This document shows, in pieces, positions 41,597 to 52,517 of a DNA stretch of 64,000 bases; the stretch's first letter is position 1, and each line of letters begins with the position of its first letter. A program made the position numbers and the translations under genes. The notes beneath the pieces were generated by a model. That model was given only the letters and a program-made list of their open reading frames with translations. It was not told the DNA's origin and ran no database searches. This DNA is from Naumovozyma dairenensis CBS 421 (lineage: Eukaryota; Ascomycota; Saccharomycetes; Saccharomycetales; Saccharomycetaceae). The DNA lies in NCBI RefSeq assembly GCF_000227115.2, contig NC_016483.1:434001-498000 (forward strand), in the 5' to 3' direction.

Positions 41597-41976
41597 TAAT
41601 GTTTTTGCATATCACTGTTACTCATTTAGTATAGAGAGATTATATATATAATTAGACTATAATTTTATTAATTTTTTTTTTCTGCACACTCAATACAATA
41701 TTTTGAATTGTATACAGAAATGAAGTAGATACATTTATGAAGGTATGTTTATGGTTTAGAGTATCCTTTCTTTTAGACCAGTTGCTCGTCTTGCAATAGT
41801 CCACTACCTTCAAAGAAAGACAGGAAAGATTTATGCGGCGCATTAGAAGTAGTAGTCAAGCTTATTTTGAAAATTTCGATATGGAGCAATATCGCTAACA
41901 AATTCATCGATGACAAGAAAAGTAAGCTTTTAATAGCACTTCAAGTGTTGTAAAAAAAAAAAGACAATCATAAGCC
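41597..41976. other. Intergenic region GIP3/HER1-SPP1
   Basis: 380 bp of AT-rich sequence between tandem genes, including a T-run at about 41672 and an A-run just before SPP1. No other feature. Confidence 0.55.
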
Positions 41977-43110
41977 ATGCAAGCTAGATTATCATCATTA
42001 CCTGTATGGTGTCCTCCATATTCGAAAACCAAGAAGGATCCCATAACGGGGGAAGATGTTTATTGTATATGTAAGAAGCAAGATACGGGAGAATTAATGG
42101 TTGGTTGCGATGGATGTGATGATTGGTTCCATTTTTCTTGTATGAGAATTCCGATAAAGTATCAAAAATTGGTTGCTTCATTTTATTGTCCTTATTGTCA
42201 AGCTGGTATTACTGGTATGGATAAATCTGAAGCAGAGGAGAAAACAGTAGAAGATGAAACGGGAGATGCGATTAAAGTGAGGAAAACTTTATGGAAAAAG
42301 AAATGTCGATTAGAAGACTGTTACGAACCTTGTACAGAAAGGAGTAAGTATTGTTCGAGGCAACATGGAAAGGAATTTTTGCAAGAAGTACTTAGTAAAT
42401 TAGATATTTCTGGTTTAAATGTTGGGGAAAGTGTTGATAAAGAAGCATTCGTGAAAACGCTAATACAACAAAATGATAGAGATGATTTCCAGAGTTTTAT
42501 TCGAGCAGGGCAATCGGAATTTATAGATAAAGATGTACCGAAAAGCTTAGACAACCAATTATATGAAAGTCTTATAGCAAATGATCGGAAGGTAAACGAA
42601 TTGATAAACCAGCAGTCAATAATTGAGACGGGGACCCTGCCTAAAGCGAAAGAACGTGTGGAACTTTTAGAGAAATATATCGATTGGATTAGTCAGGTGA
42701 ATATTAAATTTAATGAAGATCAGAATAGTTCTGGTACAACTGATGAAAACTCGTCAAGTAAGATAGATAAAGGAGGTAAAAAATCTAAGAAAAAGAAAGG
42801 CCTCAAAACTAAACCGAAAAAACGCATATGTGGCTACATTTCTAACTTTACAGAATTACCATCATCTGTTGATAAATTTGTTGAAGAGTATGAACTCCAC
42901 AAGGATGATGGTCTCACAACCCTTCAATCCGTCTGCATTAAAACTAGATGCATTAAACATTCTGAGTGGTCTTCCATGTTGTTAGACCGTTATTTACAGG
43001 AAGTAGAATTGGCAGAAAGACACCAGGAGAGAATACAGTTATTACTACAGACTCGGAAACGACAATTGCATATTCAATATTATGAAAAAGTAACGAAAAA
43101 GCAGAGTTAA
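41977..43110 (+). CDS. SPP1: COMPASS subunit Spp1 (PHD finger)
   Basis: Spp1 is the PHD-finger subunit of the Set1 COMPASS H3K4 methyltransferase; in meiosis it tethers H3K4me3 loop sites to the axis protein Mer2. The PHD finger is complete: Cys30, Cys32, Cys44, Cys47, His52, Cys55, Cys71, Cys74, with the aromatic WFH in GCDDWFHFSC. A second Cys-rich segment (about residues 108-130, CRLEDCYEPC-KYCSRQHG) is the conserved zinc region of the Spp1/Cfp1 family. The rest is helical with a Lys-rich tract at about 268-285. The 377 residues compare with 353 in S. cerevisiae. It is followed by UME1 as in S. cerevisiae (YPL138C-YPL139C). Confidence 0.95.
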   Translation: MQARLSSLPVWCPPYSKTKKDPITGEDVYCICKKQDTGELMVGCDGCDDWFHFSCMRIPIKYQKLVASFYCPYCQAGITGMDKSEAEEKTVEDETGDAIKVRKTLWKKKCRLEDCYEPCTERSKYCSRQHGKEFLQEVLSKLDISGLNVGESVDKEAFVKTLIQQNDRDDFQSFIRAGQSEFIDKDVPKSLDNQLYESLIANDRKVNELINQQSIIETGTLPKAKERVELLEKYIDWISQVNIKFNEDQNSSGTTDENSSSKIDKGGKKSKKKKGLKTKPKKRICGYISNFTELPSSVDKFVEEYELHKDDGLTTLQSVCIKTRCIKHSEWSSMLLDRYLQEVELAERHQERIQLLLQTRKRQLHIQYYEKVTKKQS

Positions 43111-43467
43111 ATTGCAGGGCTACAGTTTATATATGTTTATAAGCTATTAAGCAGTTCACAGCCAGTTTATATATACATTACCATAAATTGCAAACTCTAT
43201 TGAGTGCTTTTTCCAATGAGCTTGGTCATGTAAACGTAGTATAGAGTTTATTATTTTATTTATATGTGTAGTTCATGATTGATAAGTAACATTTCGCATA
43301 CGTCAAACGTTATACTGAGTCTCCGAAATCAAATTCAAGGTGTCTGAAAAATTTAGTTCCTAGAAAGAATAAGAACAGCAACAGCACAAAAGGTACTTGA
43401 AGTAAATAGGTTAAAAGATATATTAGGTAGTTTATCGGAGGAAGGCTATTCGATACAAGAATTGATA
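43111..43467. other. Intergenic region SPP1-UME1
   Basis: About 360 bp of AT-rich sequence, with the SPP1 terminator and UME1 promoter. Nothing else was recognised. Confidence 0.55.
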
Positions 43468-44811
43468 ATGACTTATTCTCCCACAATGGCTGTCCCAAGC
43501 AGCACTATTATTGCTAACAAAGTTAAAAATGAAGAATTCAAAATATGGAAAAAGACAGTCCCATCATTATACCAGCATATATCCAATTTGAAACCAGAAT
43601 TCGCAGCACAAGAACCCCACTCGATAAGGACAATCTCTTTTATTGATGAATTGGTTCCAAACGTAGAAAGAGGTATCTTGACAGTCACTTTATTATATAC
43701 TCAAAGTGATAAGATTTTCAAAGTTCGTTCTTCTTTACCTTTAGGTGCGTATGTTTCTGATTTACAACAAGTTTCTCAACCAATTTGTGACCCAAATTAT
43801 TATGGAATCGATAATGAACCATTATTTCAATATGATTGGATTTTTAAAGGGGAGGATATAATTAAGTTGGTCACATTGGATTCTGAGTCCTTTGTTGCAT
43901 TAACTGCGAATGGTTCGCTAGGCTGGTTTACAACTTTTGGTATGGAACCTACTAAAATTATAACTGATGAGACTTGTACGAGAGGGAACGGTTATGATTT
44001 TACAGTTTCGAGAGATAAGAAACAGATCATCAAGACATCTGGAGCGGGAGATGTTTTAAAAATGTATGACATAGTTTCAGGAGAACTGCTAAAAGAATGG
44101 AAGGAGGAAGGTAGTAGTACTCAGCACTCAAAGATCAACAATGTTCAATTTGTAGGTACAGATTTTGTTGGCGCCTGTTATGATGATTGTGTTAAATTTT
44201 GGCATCTAAAATCAGAAGATAAGAAACCAAAGCTTATTTTAAAAGAACCAAGCGATATTGATCAAGGAAACTATAGCGAATTCGCAATGTCCCCATTGAT
44301 TGATACATTATTCATAACGGGGACCAATTCTGGTGTGATTAAAGTATGGGACCTTCGTACACTTTTTGGAACTACATGGCAAGACGAAAATAAAACCTCT
44401 TGCAACCCAATTGCCGAGTTTATCCACTTTGATGGAGAGGCAGTTATCGACCTAAAATTTTCTCCTACGGATGCTACAAATTTCTTAACAGTTGGGAGTA
44501 GTGGGCAAGTTTATCATTGGAGTTTAGAAGGTATATATTCAATGTTTGACAGTGGTGCTAATAATATTGATTCTGATGAAAATAAGGATGACGAAGAACA
44601 TAGCACAGATGGAACCCCTAAAGTGTTTGATGAAGACTTACAGAACGAATGTCTTCTCTTTCTTCACACTGGTGGATTCAATGCTGCAGAATCTACGACA
44701 ACTTGTAGGAAGAACATGGTTGTATATCAAGAATCCATACCTGATCTTATTGCAGCACTTGATAGAGGTGGGTTATTAACGGTATATAAACCCTTTACTG
44801 GGAAAATATGA
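43468..44811 (+). CDS. UME1: WD40 corepressor Ume1
   Basis: Ume1 is a WD-repeat subunit of the Rpd3-Sin3 histone deacetylase complexes and represses meiotic genes together with Ume6. I start at the first ATG (MTYSPTMAVPSS, 447 residues); the next in-frame ATG at 43486 is an alternative. The N-terminal segment EEFKIWKKTVPSLYQHIS resembles the Sin3-binding NEE-box region of the Ume1/Wtm family. WD-type blades follow, for example INNVQFVGTDFVGACYDDCVKFWHL, DTLFITGTNSGVIKVWDLR and IDLKFSPTDATNFLTVGSSGQVYHW. The paralogues WTM1 and WTM2 are on the sister track, but tandem position after SPP1 favours UME1 (460 residues in S. cerevisiae). Confidence 0.85.
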   Translation: MTYSPTMAVPSSTIIANKVKNEEFKIWKKTVPSLYQHISNLKPEFAAQEPHSIRTISFIDELVPNVERGILTVTLLYTQSDKIFKVRSSLPLGAYVSDLQQVSQPICDPNYYGIDNEPLFQYDWIFKGEDIIKLVTLDSESFVALTANGSLGWFTTFGMEPTKIITDETCTRGNGYDFTVSRDKKQIIKTSGAGDVLKMYDIVSGELLKEWKEEGSSTQHSKINNVQFVGTDFVGACYDDCVKFWHLKSEDKKPKLILKEPSDIDQGNYSEFAMSPLIDTLFITGTNSGVIKVWDLRTLFGTTWQDENKTSCNPIAEFIHFDGEAVIDLKFSPTDATNFLTVGSSGQVYHWSLEGIYSMFDSGANNIDSDENKDDEEHSTDGTPKVFDEDLQNECLLFLHTGGFNAAESTTTCRKNMVVYQESIPDLIAALDRGGLLTVYKPFTGKI

Positions 44812-46202
44812 GAATTTTTGTAAAACTAGTTAAATATCCTTTATAACATTGAATACAGCTCAAGATAGGTAACTGTAAGTTTTCACATTTGGTATTTGTG
44901 AAGATGGTGAAATAAAAGTTACGGTAACAGACCTTCTCAGCGACTTTTTGTTACTTTTATGATTGATAAAATTTAAGGCGGTGAAGAATGATTTCCTTGC
45001 AAGTTTATCATATATAAAATAAACAAAACAACGAAGCCAAAAGTCATAAAGCTTTTCTAAATAGTCACGTCACTTTATAAAAGCTTTTAACAAGAGCTCA
45101 TTCACCACCTAGCTTAGGATACACAGATAAATCAATTTAATAGTTATAAATAGTACGTCTTAAAACTTTAAGTCATAGATGTGGAAGATTCCATAAGCGT
45201 TTATTGATTTACTTTCATCCTTCTAATAGCAAAACAGTTTATAGTTTTTCTAGGATTCTGTTTTTTTTTTGTTAATATATATTTATGTTCTTTAAGGAGT
45301 TATTAAATTAAGGGTGTAGACAGGTAGATAATGGAAGGCTTCCATTGATTTTAAATGTCAGTTCATGGGAAACATATGCATCAACATAGTGGACAGAACC
45401 TGCCCAAACACTAGGGAGGATGTATGTACATAAAAACTAAGAAGCAGTCGATATGTTTAAAATTTCTTTTTGAGAAATGAGATTCAAGTATAAGAAAAGT
45501 GTAGTTTCAGTTAATTGTTCTCTGGAGAATCGGCGATCTACAAAACAAAGGCGGGGGCCTCTTGCTGGTTGACAACAATTGGAAAGAACGGATAAGACAT
45601 GCTAGTGTTTGAGGAACAATTCACAAGAACTAACTAATGTATTTTGACGCCCAGTGAATGTCGCCAATGCATATGTACATAGACATCTGTTTATGTATGT
45701 TCGGTCCAATTGAACTAAATTAACCGCCCAGCCCCTCCATACCCGTAATATAACATACGGATAAATCCCCTCGAGATTTCAAAACAAAAATTCGTGAAAC
45801 TTCCTAAAGGGGAAAAAACTCAAAACTTCACTCCAAAAAGGTAAACAAACCATATTGCCTGAAATTTCATAATTGATTGCTTGACAGAAATGCCAATCCC
45901 TGATGGTGGATGTTTCATCCCTACTTTACCTCAAACCTCATCGTTCGTATTATTTGTTTATTAGTTAGTTTAATTAATTTAAATTAATATCACAGAGTTT
46001 TGAAATTAATAGAGAGAAACACCCATTATAGGATCGGTATAGCTGCAATAATTGAGTTGAAGTGATATCATACGTTAATCTATTAATAACTACTTTTTTG
46101 CTAGATCAAAGAAGTTCACTCTTTTCTCATTTTGGACATTCAAACAGGGAGAAAAGGGGAGAAAAAACTTCTGATTAATTAAATACAAAATTTATCATCT
46201 TT
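44812..46202. other. Long intergenic region UME1-kinase (1.39 kb)
   Basis: Long promoter-side region of the Kin4/Frk1 gene. MKK1/MKK2 orthologues that lie nearby in S. cerevisiae are absent, so part may be relic sequence. I see only scattered homopolymer runs and no gene, tRNA or repeat family. Confidence 0.5.
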
Positions 46203-49001
46203 ATGGCCAGTGTTCAACATCGTCATACATATTATGGCGGGGGATCATCCACTTTTAAAGTAAATGCCGATCCCTCCCAAATGCTTACTACCAACCATGA
46301 AAATCCAACATCTATAACAAAGTTTAATGATATAAACTCTCCAAATTCTACAAAATATAGTAATCAACAAGTTTCTATGAGAAGAAAACATATTGCATTT
46401 GGTCCATATATAATAGGTTCAACCATCGGACAGGGAGAATTTGGTAAAGTTAAATTAGGTTGGTCCAAGAACCCACCAAGTTCACCTCCAAATAACCTTG
46501 GGATTTCTAAACAAGTAGCCATCAAATTAATCAAACGAGATGCGATATCCAAGGATTCAAGCAAAGAACTTAAAATTTATCGTGAAATTAATGCATTGAA
46601 ACATTTGTCACATCCAAATATTGTAAAACTAGAGGAAGTACTTCAAAATTCTAGATACATTGGTATAGTCTTAGAGTACGCTTCTGGAGGTGAATTTTAT
46701 AGATATATTCAAAGAAAGAAAAGGCTAAAGGAAACCGCAGCATGTAGATTATTTGCTCAATTGATAAATGGTGTTCATTATATCCACTCAAAGGGGCTAG
46801 TGCATCGAGATTTGAAATTAGAAAATCTTCTCTTAGATAAACATGAAAATTTAGTTATTACAGATTTTGGTTTTGTTAACGAATTTTATTCTCATAATGA
46901 ATTAATGAAAACATCGTGTGGTTCACCATGCTATGCTGCACCAGAATTAGTAATAAGTACCAAGCCTTATGAAGCAAGAAAGGCGGATATATGGTCATGT
47001 GGTATAATATTATATGCCATGCTTGCTGGTTATCTTCCATGGGATGATGATTCCGGGAACCCAGACGGTGATGATATCTCTAGACTGTATTACTATATTA
47101 CAAAAACACCTTTGAAGTTTCCTGACTATATAAATCCAATACCAAGAGATCTGTTGAGGAAAATACTAGTTAGTGATCCAAGAAGAAGAATTACAATGAA
47201 ACAAATCGAAAAACATGAATGGTTGAAACCTCATACAGCATTTTTATCTATCACACCAGAAGAATGGGATACTATTATGCATCCTAAGTCTAACACATCG
47301 TTTATAAGACCAGTTCCGCTCCATTCCAGAAATATGAATAGACCCGGCTCTACATGTTCCATGTCATCCTCTGGGTCCAAAAATGGAGATAAGAGAGATT
47401 CTTTAATCATCGATTCAACTCTAATACAGCTACCAGCACCACCTCATGAATCACAATCCCACGTTATTACTAAACCAGCTCCTACATCTCGAACTCCAGA
47501 CTTGCGCCACTCACCAGTTAGAAAATCACACACAAGAAACAATTCTGCAGCATCAATTGCATTACAAGCCGCTGTGGAAAATACAAGAGATTACGGTTCT
47601 ACTAATTCTTCTGAAATAATTCCAACTAATCGCACAAGATCGAGTTCATTTACTTTCGAGAGGAAATCCCCTCTCCATTTACAGAGAACAAATCTAATGA
47701 GTAGAGACAACACAATAATAGAAACGAGTCCAGTTATACCGAAAATGAGAAGTACTAACAACCGGTATTCATTATACAACGAATGTGACACCTTAGTGGA
47801 GTTACCTTCAAATATGAAAACTGACAAACTTTTTGCATCCAATAATGATTCGGCAGAATTTAACAGAAAAAAACTAAATAATATTCATAGCAACATGAAC
47901 AGTGATAATAACAGCTATATTACTAACCAAGAAAAAAATTATAACAAATTCCCTACTCGCCTGAATCACAGAAAGCCAAGACCAACATCATACCATCCAT
48001 CTTCTACATTGTCCCCTATTTCTCCCACTCCAATATTTATTAAGAAAACAGAAACTCCATTATTATCTTCATCTCCTGTCCTTCTATCTCCTTCCACTAC
48101 AACCTCCCCTAATCATAATCACCCAGTTCTTCATCCAGTACCTCATTTAGCACCTGTTTCGAGTAGCCCTATCTCAAAGTCGAGCAAAGTAATTACTAAC
48201 AATAATGATTCACCAACAATGTTGGCCTGTCGATCATTTTCAATGAGTAAACCATCTTTACATTTACAAAGTGCTTCAGGTAATTTGATAAAATCGAATG
48301 TGGATCAAAAATCCGTTACCACAATGATGCACGAACAAGTCGATATACCACAGGTACTTAGAATAGAGGTCGATTCCAGCGCTAACATTATAAAAGAAAC
48401 TAGTAATGCTGCAAAACTGGAAATGGATGAAAATGTTTTTATTGGAACAACACCTAAAATACCACCGATAAATATTGAGCCTACCAACAACACAGACTTA
48501 TCGCCTAAGAATATTGATACTAACATTGAACTTCAAAAAAAGGAAAAAAAGAGGTTCAGTTTCTTATCGTTTTATTCAATGTACAATACATCCAAATCAA
48601 GTCTTAACTCCGAAGATTCTAAAGGTGGTAAACTTTCAAAAGTAGCTTCTTCCAAGGCCCAACATTCAGCCAATCATCACGCAAATAACAATTCGAGAAA
48701 GCTATCAATGAACAAAGAAGTTGAATCGCAATTGACAACGAAAAATGTCCTCAGAGACACGACAAACATTCAGCATAATGGAGCATTAAGAAGCGTTAGT
48801 GGTAAGCCTGTTTATCCTCATCCTGATCGCATTAATACAGATGGGAAAAATAAAAATATAAGAGCTTCAATAATGATCTCAGCTTTAAACGACAGACCAT
48901 CCCAAACACAAGTTCCTAAAGAACAAATTCGTCAACCCCATGAACAATCTACAGCCAGGAAAGTTATTGACTTCTTCAAAAGAAGAAGTACAAGATTATA
49001 G
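46203..49001 (+). CDS. FRK1: Kin4/Frk1 family serine/threonine kinase
   Basis: CAMK/AMPK-like kinase orthologous to the S. cerevisiae ohnologues FRK1 (YPL141C) and KIN4 (YOR233W). Kin4 is the mother-cell kinase of the spindle position checkpoint that keeps Bfa1-Bub2 active. The kinase domain is at about residues 67-345: Gly-loop GQGEFGKVKLG (76-86), Lys108 in VAIKLIKRD, HRDLKLEN (201-208), DFGFV (221-225) and activation segment MKTSCGSPCYAAPEL. The long C-terminal tail is Ser/Pro/Asn-rich and ends in a basic segment (VIDFFKRRSTRL), compatible with cortex or bud-neck targeting. Length is 932 residues. Either ohnologue name could apply. Confidence 0.85.
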   Translation: MASVQHRHTYYGGGSSTFKVNADPSQMLTTNHENPTSITKFNDINSPNSTKYSNQQVSMRRKHIAFGPYIIGSTIGQGEFGKVKLGWSKNPPSSPPNNLGISKQVAIKLIKRDAISKDSSKELKIYREINALKHLSHPNIVKLEEVLQNSRYIGIVLEYASGGEFYRYIQRKKRLKETAACRLFAQLINGVHYIHSKGLVHRDLKLENLLLDKHENLVITDFGFVNEFYSHNELMKTSCGSPCYAAPELVISTKPYEARKADIWSCGIILYAMLAGYLPWDDDSGNPDGDDISRLYYYITKTPLKFPDYINPIPRDLLRKILVSDPRRRITMKQIEKHEWLKPHTAFLSITPEEWDTIMHPKSNTSFIRPVPLHSRNMNRPGSTCSMSSSGSKNGDKRDSLIIDSTLIQLPAPPHESQSHVITKPAPTSRTPDLRHSPVRKSHTRNNSAASIALQAAVENTRDYGSTNSSEIIPTNRTRSSSFTFERKSPLHLQRTNLMSRDNTIIETSPVIPKMRSTNNRYSLYNECDTLVELPSNMKTDKLFASNNDSAEFNRKKLNNIHSNMNSDNNSYITNQEKNYNKFPTRLNHRKPRPTSYHPSSTLSPISPTPIFIKKTETPLLSSSPVLLSPSTTTSPNHNHPVLHPVPHLAPVSSSPISKSSKVITNNNDSPTMLACRSFSMSKPSLHLQSASGNLIKSNVDQKSVTTMMHEQVDIPQVLRIEVDSSANIIKETSNAAKLEMDENVFIGTTPKIPPINIEPTNNTDLSPKNIDTNIELQKKEKKRFSFLSFYSMYNTSKSSLNSEDSKGGKLSKVASSKAQHSANHHANNNSRKLSMNKEVESQLTTKNVLRDTTNIQHNGALRSVSGKPVYPHPDRINTDGKNKNIRASIMISALNDRPSQTQVPKEQIRQPHEQSTARKVIDFFKRRSTRL

Positions 49002-50497
49002 CGACTGCCTGAGCTTTTTGCATATTTTACATACATTATTTCTTTCCCTCAACTTTATAACCTTTTCTTTATAATCATTTTTCTATGAAACATTCCATTT
49101 ATTATTGAAAATCCCCTTTTTTAAGCAAATGTAGGGTAGACAATTATCCGATCTTCAACCAGATTGTCTAAAACACCTTCTGTCTAAACATCCAGAAATT
49201 AAATTTTGGTGATCTTATGGTTTGCCAATTGATGTACCTTTGTAACATAATGAATATTTTAGATGCATACCTATTCCAAAAAATTTAAAGTTTATTTGCT
49301 AACTCTTGCACTGAAAGTCTAGCATAATAATGGTAGGTTTTTATGGCGATAATTTTCTTTGTTGATTTAAATTTGTTTGTGGAAGACCAAATAACCATTC
49401 TTTTTAAGTTGTTTTCTGGACTAAAGTAATGATTTTTTTACATCTCAGTTTTGAAATGTTCAACCCTATTATTTTTAAAGTGTAAATTTCTCTACTCTTT
49501 GATTACCTTGGCGCCGCTGACATTTTTTAGTTTTTCTGTATTCCTTATTCGGACTGTTGTAAAGAGCGACATTTTAGTTCCTTTAGTTTTATTTCGGACT
49601 TTTTCGCGGATTTCCGGAAAAGGCAATACGTAAAGAATCGGAAAATTGGCAGTGAAAACGGATGGGATGACACAAAGGAAAAAGATCCCTATGAGTGTTT
49701 GACTCTGTTCTACAAGGTGGCATATATAACTAAGCATTATAAGACTACATACTCCAGACTTATTGCTATAGTAACCTTTTATGGTACAGCACCCTATTAT
49801 AAGCTCTATTCTTGAAGATTGAATTTTGGAAATGCTAACTTAATAACTGGCTATTTTCTTAACCGCAGAAACGTCTAGGGATAACCTGATAATTTGAACA
49901 TCGGTACCAAACGTTTAAGTCAAATTGTATCAAAAACTTACTTCTACAAGACCTCTTTGGAACAATATCTTAGGAAATTACTATAATCAAGAGAGTTTAA
50001 ATTATAGGGTTTTTATTCGAGAATAGTATAATTTCAGTGCCTGGAGATTGCTTATTTTTAGTTTGTTTTTCTTAAAATTATATACAAAATTCAAGCTCTA
50101 CCAGCCTTTTTCACCTGCTGCCATTAACGCTCAAGGTGATTGCTGGTACTTTAGAATCTCAAGAAAAGTGAACAAGTTTTGATACAAGAGACAGAGTTAC
50201 CTATACTCATTGGCTAGTACTTTTCGTAGTTTAGTTAACACACTATAGCGGCCTATGTCCTATGAAATTTAAAATGATGTTACATTCTCGCCTTCACGTC
50301 TTATTTAAGAATAAGCGTTAAAACAGTAGGATGATGTTTATGATGAAAGAGTTAAATTTTTATACCTATATAAAATTTAAAAAAGGAGAGAAAATAAGAA
50401 TTTATGATTTCCCTAAACTATTAATATTAATATTATTATTATTTTTTTATTTTATTTTGTGAATTAAATATTTTATTATTTTTTCCTCAACTTTAAA
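49002..50497. other. Long convergent intergenic region kinase-RPL33 (1.5 kb)
   Basis: A 3'-to-3' region that is unusually long. It contains a hairpin-capable element at 50099-50148 (separate entry) and two nearby TTCGGACT copies around 49550-49600. No ORF with conserved character and no tRNA were seen. The space is compatible with an undetected small RNA gene. Confidence 0.5.
50099..50148. other. Two-step inverted repeat (possible RNA hairpin)
   Basis: TACCAGC (50099-50105) pairs with GCTGGTA (50142-50148), and inside it CACCT (50112-50116) pairs with AGGTG (50134-50138), separated by an asymmetric internal loop and a 17-base apical loop. It stands out in otherwise AT-rich convergent sequence. 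The layout loosely recalls an H/ACA hairpin, but I could not find convincing H and ACA boxes. Confidence 0.35.
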
Positions 50498-51282
<785 letters not shown>

Positions 51283-51326
51283 TTTTATGGTTTATATTGC
51301 TTGTGGTATGTGTTACGGGATCCCTC

Positions 51327-51335
51327 TATATAAAA
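51327..51335 (+). promoter_or_regulatory. TATA box upstream of GC-rich locus
   Basis: TATATAAAA in the plus orientation lies 80 bp before the first predicted stem of the GC-rich locus. The U3 TATA-to-start distance next door is 88 bp. It could also act in reverse for RPL33, whose start is about 45 bp away on the other side. Confidence 0.45.
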
Positions 51336-51399
51336 TGATAAAAAAACCACCAAATCTAACTAAAATAATAACATTAATATGTTGATAATCAGGTGGCAC

Positions 51400-51720
51400 T
51401 ATTCTTCATTCAATCGCTATGCTATTGCTACACGGACACTGCCTTAGATTTCGTGTTAGCACTCTAACCGCAACAACATGCTTGAATGTGTCTAGCTCGA
51501 GAACCCTTTGCCTAACCGAGTTCCCCCCAGCCGGTAGGAGAGATCTCAAGGAAGCCCCAGTAGACGGGACCGTTTCTTCTGTGTTCAGTGGTGAGAAGCG
51601 AGGCGAGGGTGTAGCTTCGCCCGGCAACACAATATCCCTTGGTGATACCGCCCCGAGTTAAGCTCAGCTTGTCTGTCATCGGTGATCCGAAATGAACAAA
51701 AAGGAACAAATTCTGAACCA
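51400..51720 (+). ncRNA. Unassigned GC-rich structured RNA candidate
   Basis: A stretch of about 300 bp with roughly 52% G+C (about 56% in 51481-51660), against clearly AT-rich flanks. No plausible protein is encoded. By hand it folds into a 5' hairpin (CATTCAA 51407-51413 with TTGAATG 51482-51488; inside it TGCTACACG 51426-51434 with CGTG-T-TAGCA 51452-51461). A long nested arm follows: TAGCTCG 51493-51499/CGAGTTA 51654-51660, CGGT/ACCG, GGGA/TCCC, GTGTT/AACAC, GAAGC/GCTTC. The wobble pair in the arm and the upstream TATA favour the plus strand. A T7 run on the minus strand (51340-51346) would instead suit a Pol III transcript in that direction. I could not match it to U1, U2, U4-U6, SRP, RNase P/MRP or a known snoRNA. 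Confidence 0.5.
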
Positions 51721-51930
51721 ATGAGAATGTGATAGCGAAAATGTACGGATGTAAAACTCAACTGTCACAACATCTGTACACCACAGTGACAAGACTCCTT
51801 GACCTAATTGTTAAAAAAAACGTTTCTTTTTGAGAAAACATTTTTTCGTGTTCGCGCCGGTTAACGACGACATTGACATCTGTCTGTTCCTTTGGAAAGA
51901 ATGTCCAAAATTTAGATCAATTTTGAAAAG

Positions 51931-51938
51931 TATATAAA
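51931..51938 (+). promoter_or_regulatory. U3 TATA box
   Basis: TATATAAA lies 88 bp upstream of the mature U3 5' end, the usual spacing for yeast Pol II snoRNA genes. Confidence 0.7.
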
Positions 51939-52018
51939 CGGCTCTATTTCAAGTATATTAAAATTTAATTTCAGTTCTGTTCTGTATTTTGCTTCTTGTT
52001 TTTTTATTATAAAAAAGT

Positions 52019-52517
52019 GTCGACGTACTTCAGTATGTTTTATACCCTATACTTTGAAACAGCTAACGTTAAATTATTTAACTTATGGATATGGGAGATA
52101 AGGAACCTAATTTAATGATAAAATGGCATCGTGTTTTACCCAAAGAAAAAAAGTCAACAAAAAATTACTAACACCTTCTACAGTAGGATCATTTCTATAG
52201 GAATCGTCACTCTTTGACTCTTCAAAAGAGCCACTGAATCCAACTTGGTTGATGAGTGACAAAACCTTTGTACCCAAGAGTGAGAATTTAAAATTACATT
52301 TTTTGAATAGCTTGGTCCGTAATCCTTAGCGGTTCGGCCATCTAATTTATTTCTTAATTGAAATTTTTGTTTTTGCCGTTTGCATTGAATGAACTTTTCC
52401 AATTGTGGTTTAGTAATTTCTATCTTTTAAATGGCGCGATGATCTTGACCCTTTCTATGTACTCTTTAATCAGAGGGATGGATATTTTGGGTGGGTACAA
52501 ATGGCAGTCTGACAAGT
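52019..52517 (+). ncRNA. SNR17: U3 snoRNA (snR17), intron-containing
   Basis: U3 guides early pre-18S rRNA processing in the SSU processome. Exon 1 (52019-52032, GTCGACGTACTTCA) and exon 2 (52184-52517) match the S. cerevisiae U3 closely. Visible elements include box A (GGATCATTTCTATAGG), box C' (TTGATGAGT), the conserved AGCGGTTCGGCCATCTA hinge segment, box C (GCGATGATCTTGACC) and the terminal box D in GTCTGACAAGT. The spliced length is about 348 nt, against 333 in S. cerevisiae. Both S. cerevisiae copies (SNR17A, SNR17B) also contain introns and lie next to RPL33. NAN1 and NOP53 in this window act in the same pathway. Confidence 0.97.
52033..52183 (+). other. U3 snoRNA intron
   Basis: 151-nt intron with GTATGT at 52033-52038, TACTAAC at 52166-52172 and 3' end CTACAG at 52183. 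It leaves exon 2 beginning TAGGATCATT, as in S. cerevisiae U3. Confidence 0.93.

Noticed and set aside
51406..51721. Open frames of 69-80 codons across the GC-rich locus on both strands
   Set aside because: They overlap each other, have Arg/Ser/Gly-rich shadow composition, no conserved motif, and coincide with strong complementarity expected of an RNA.
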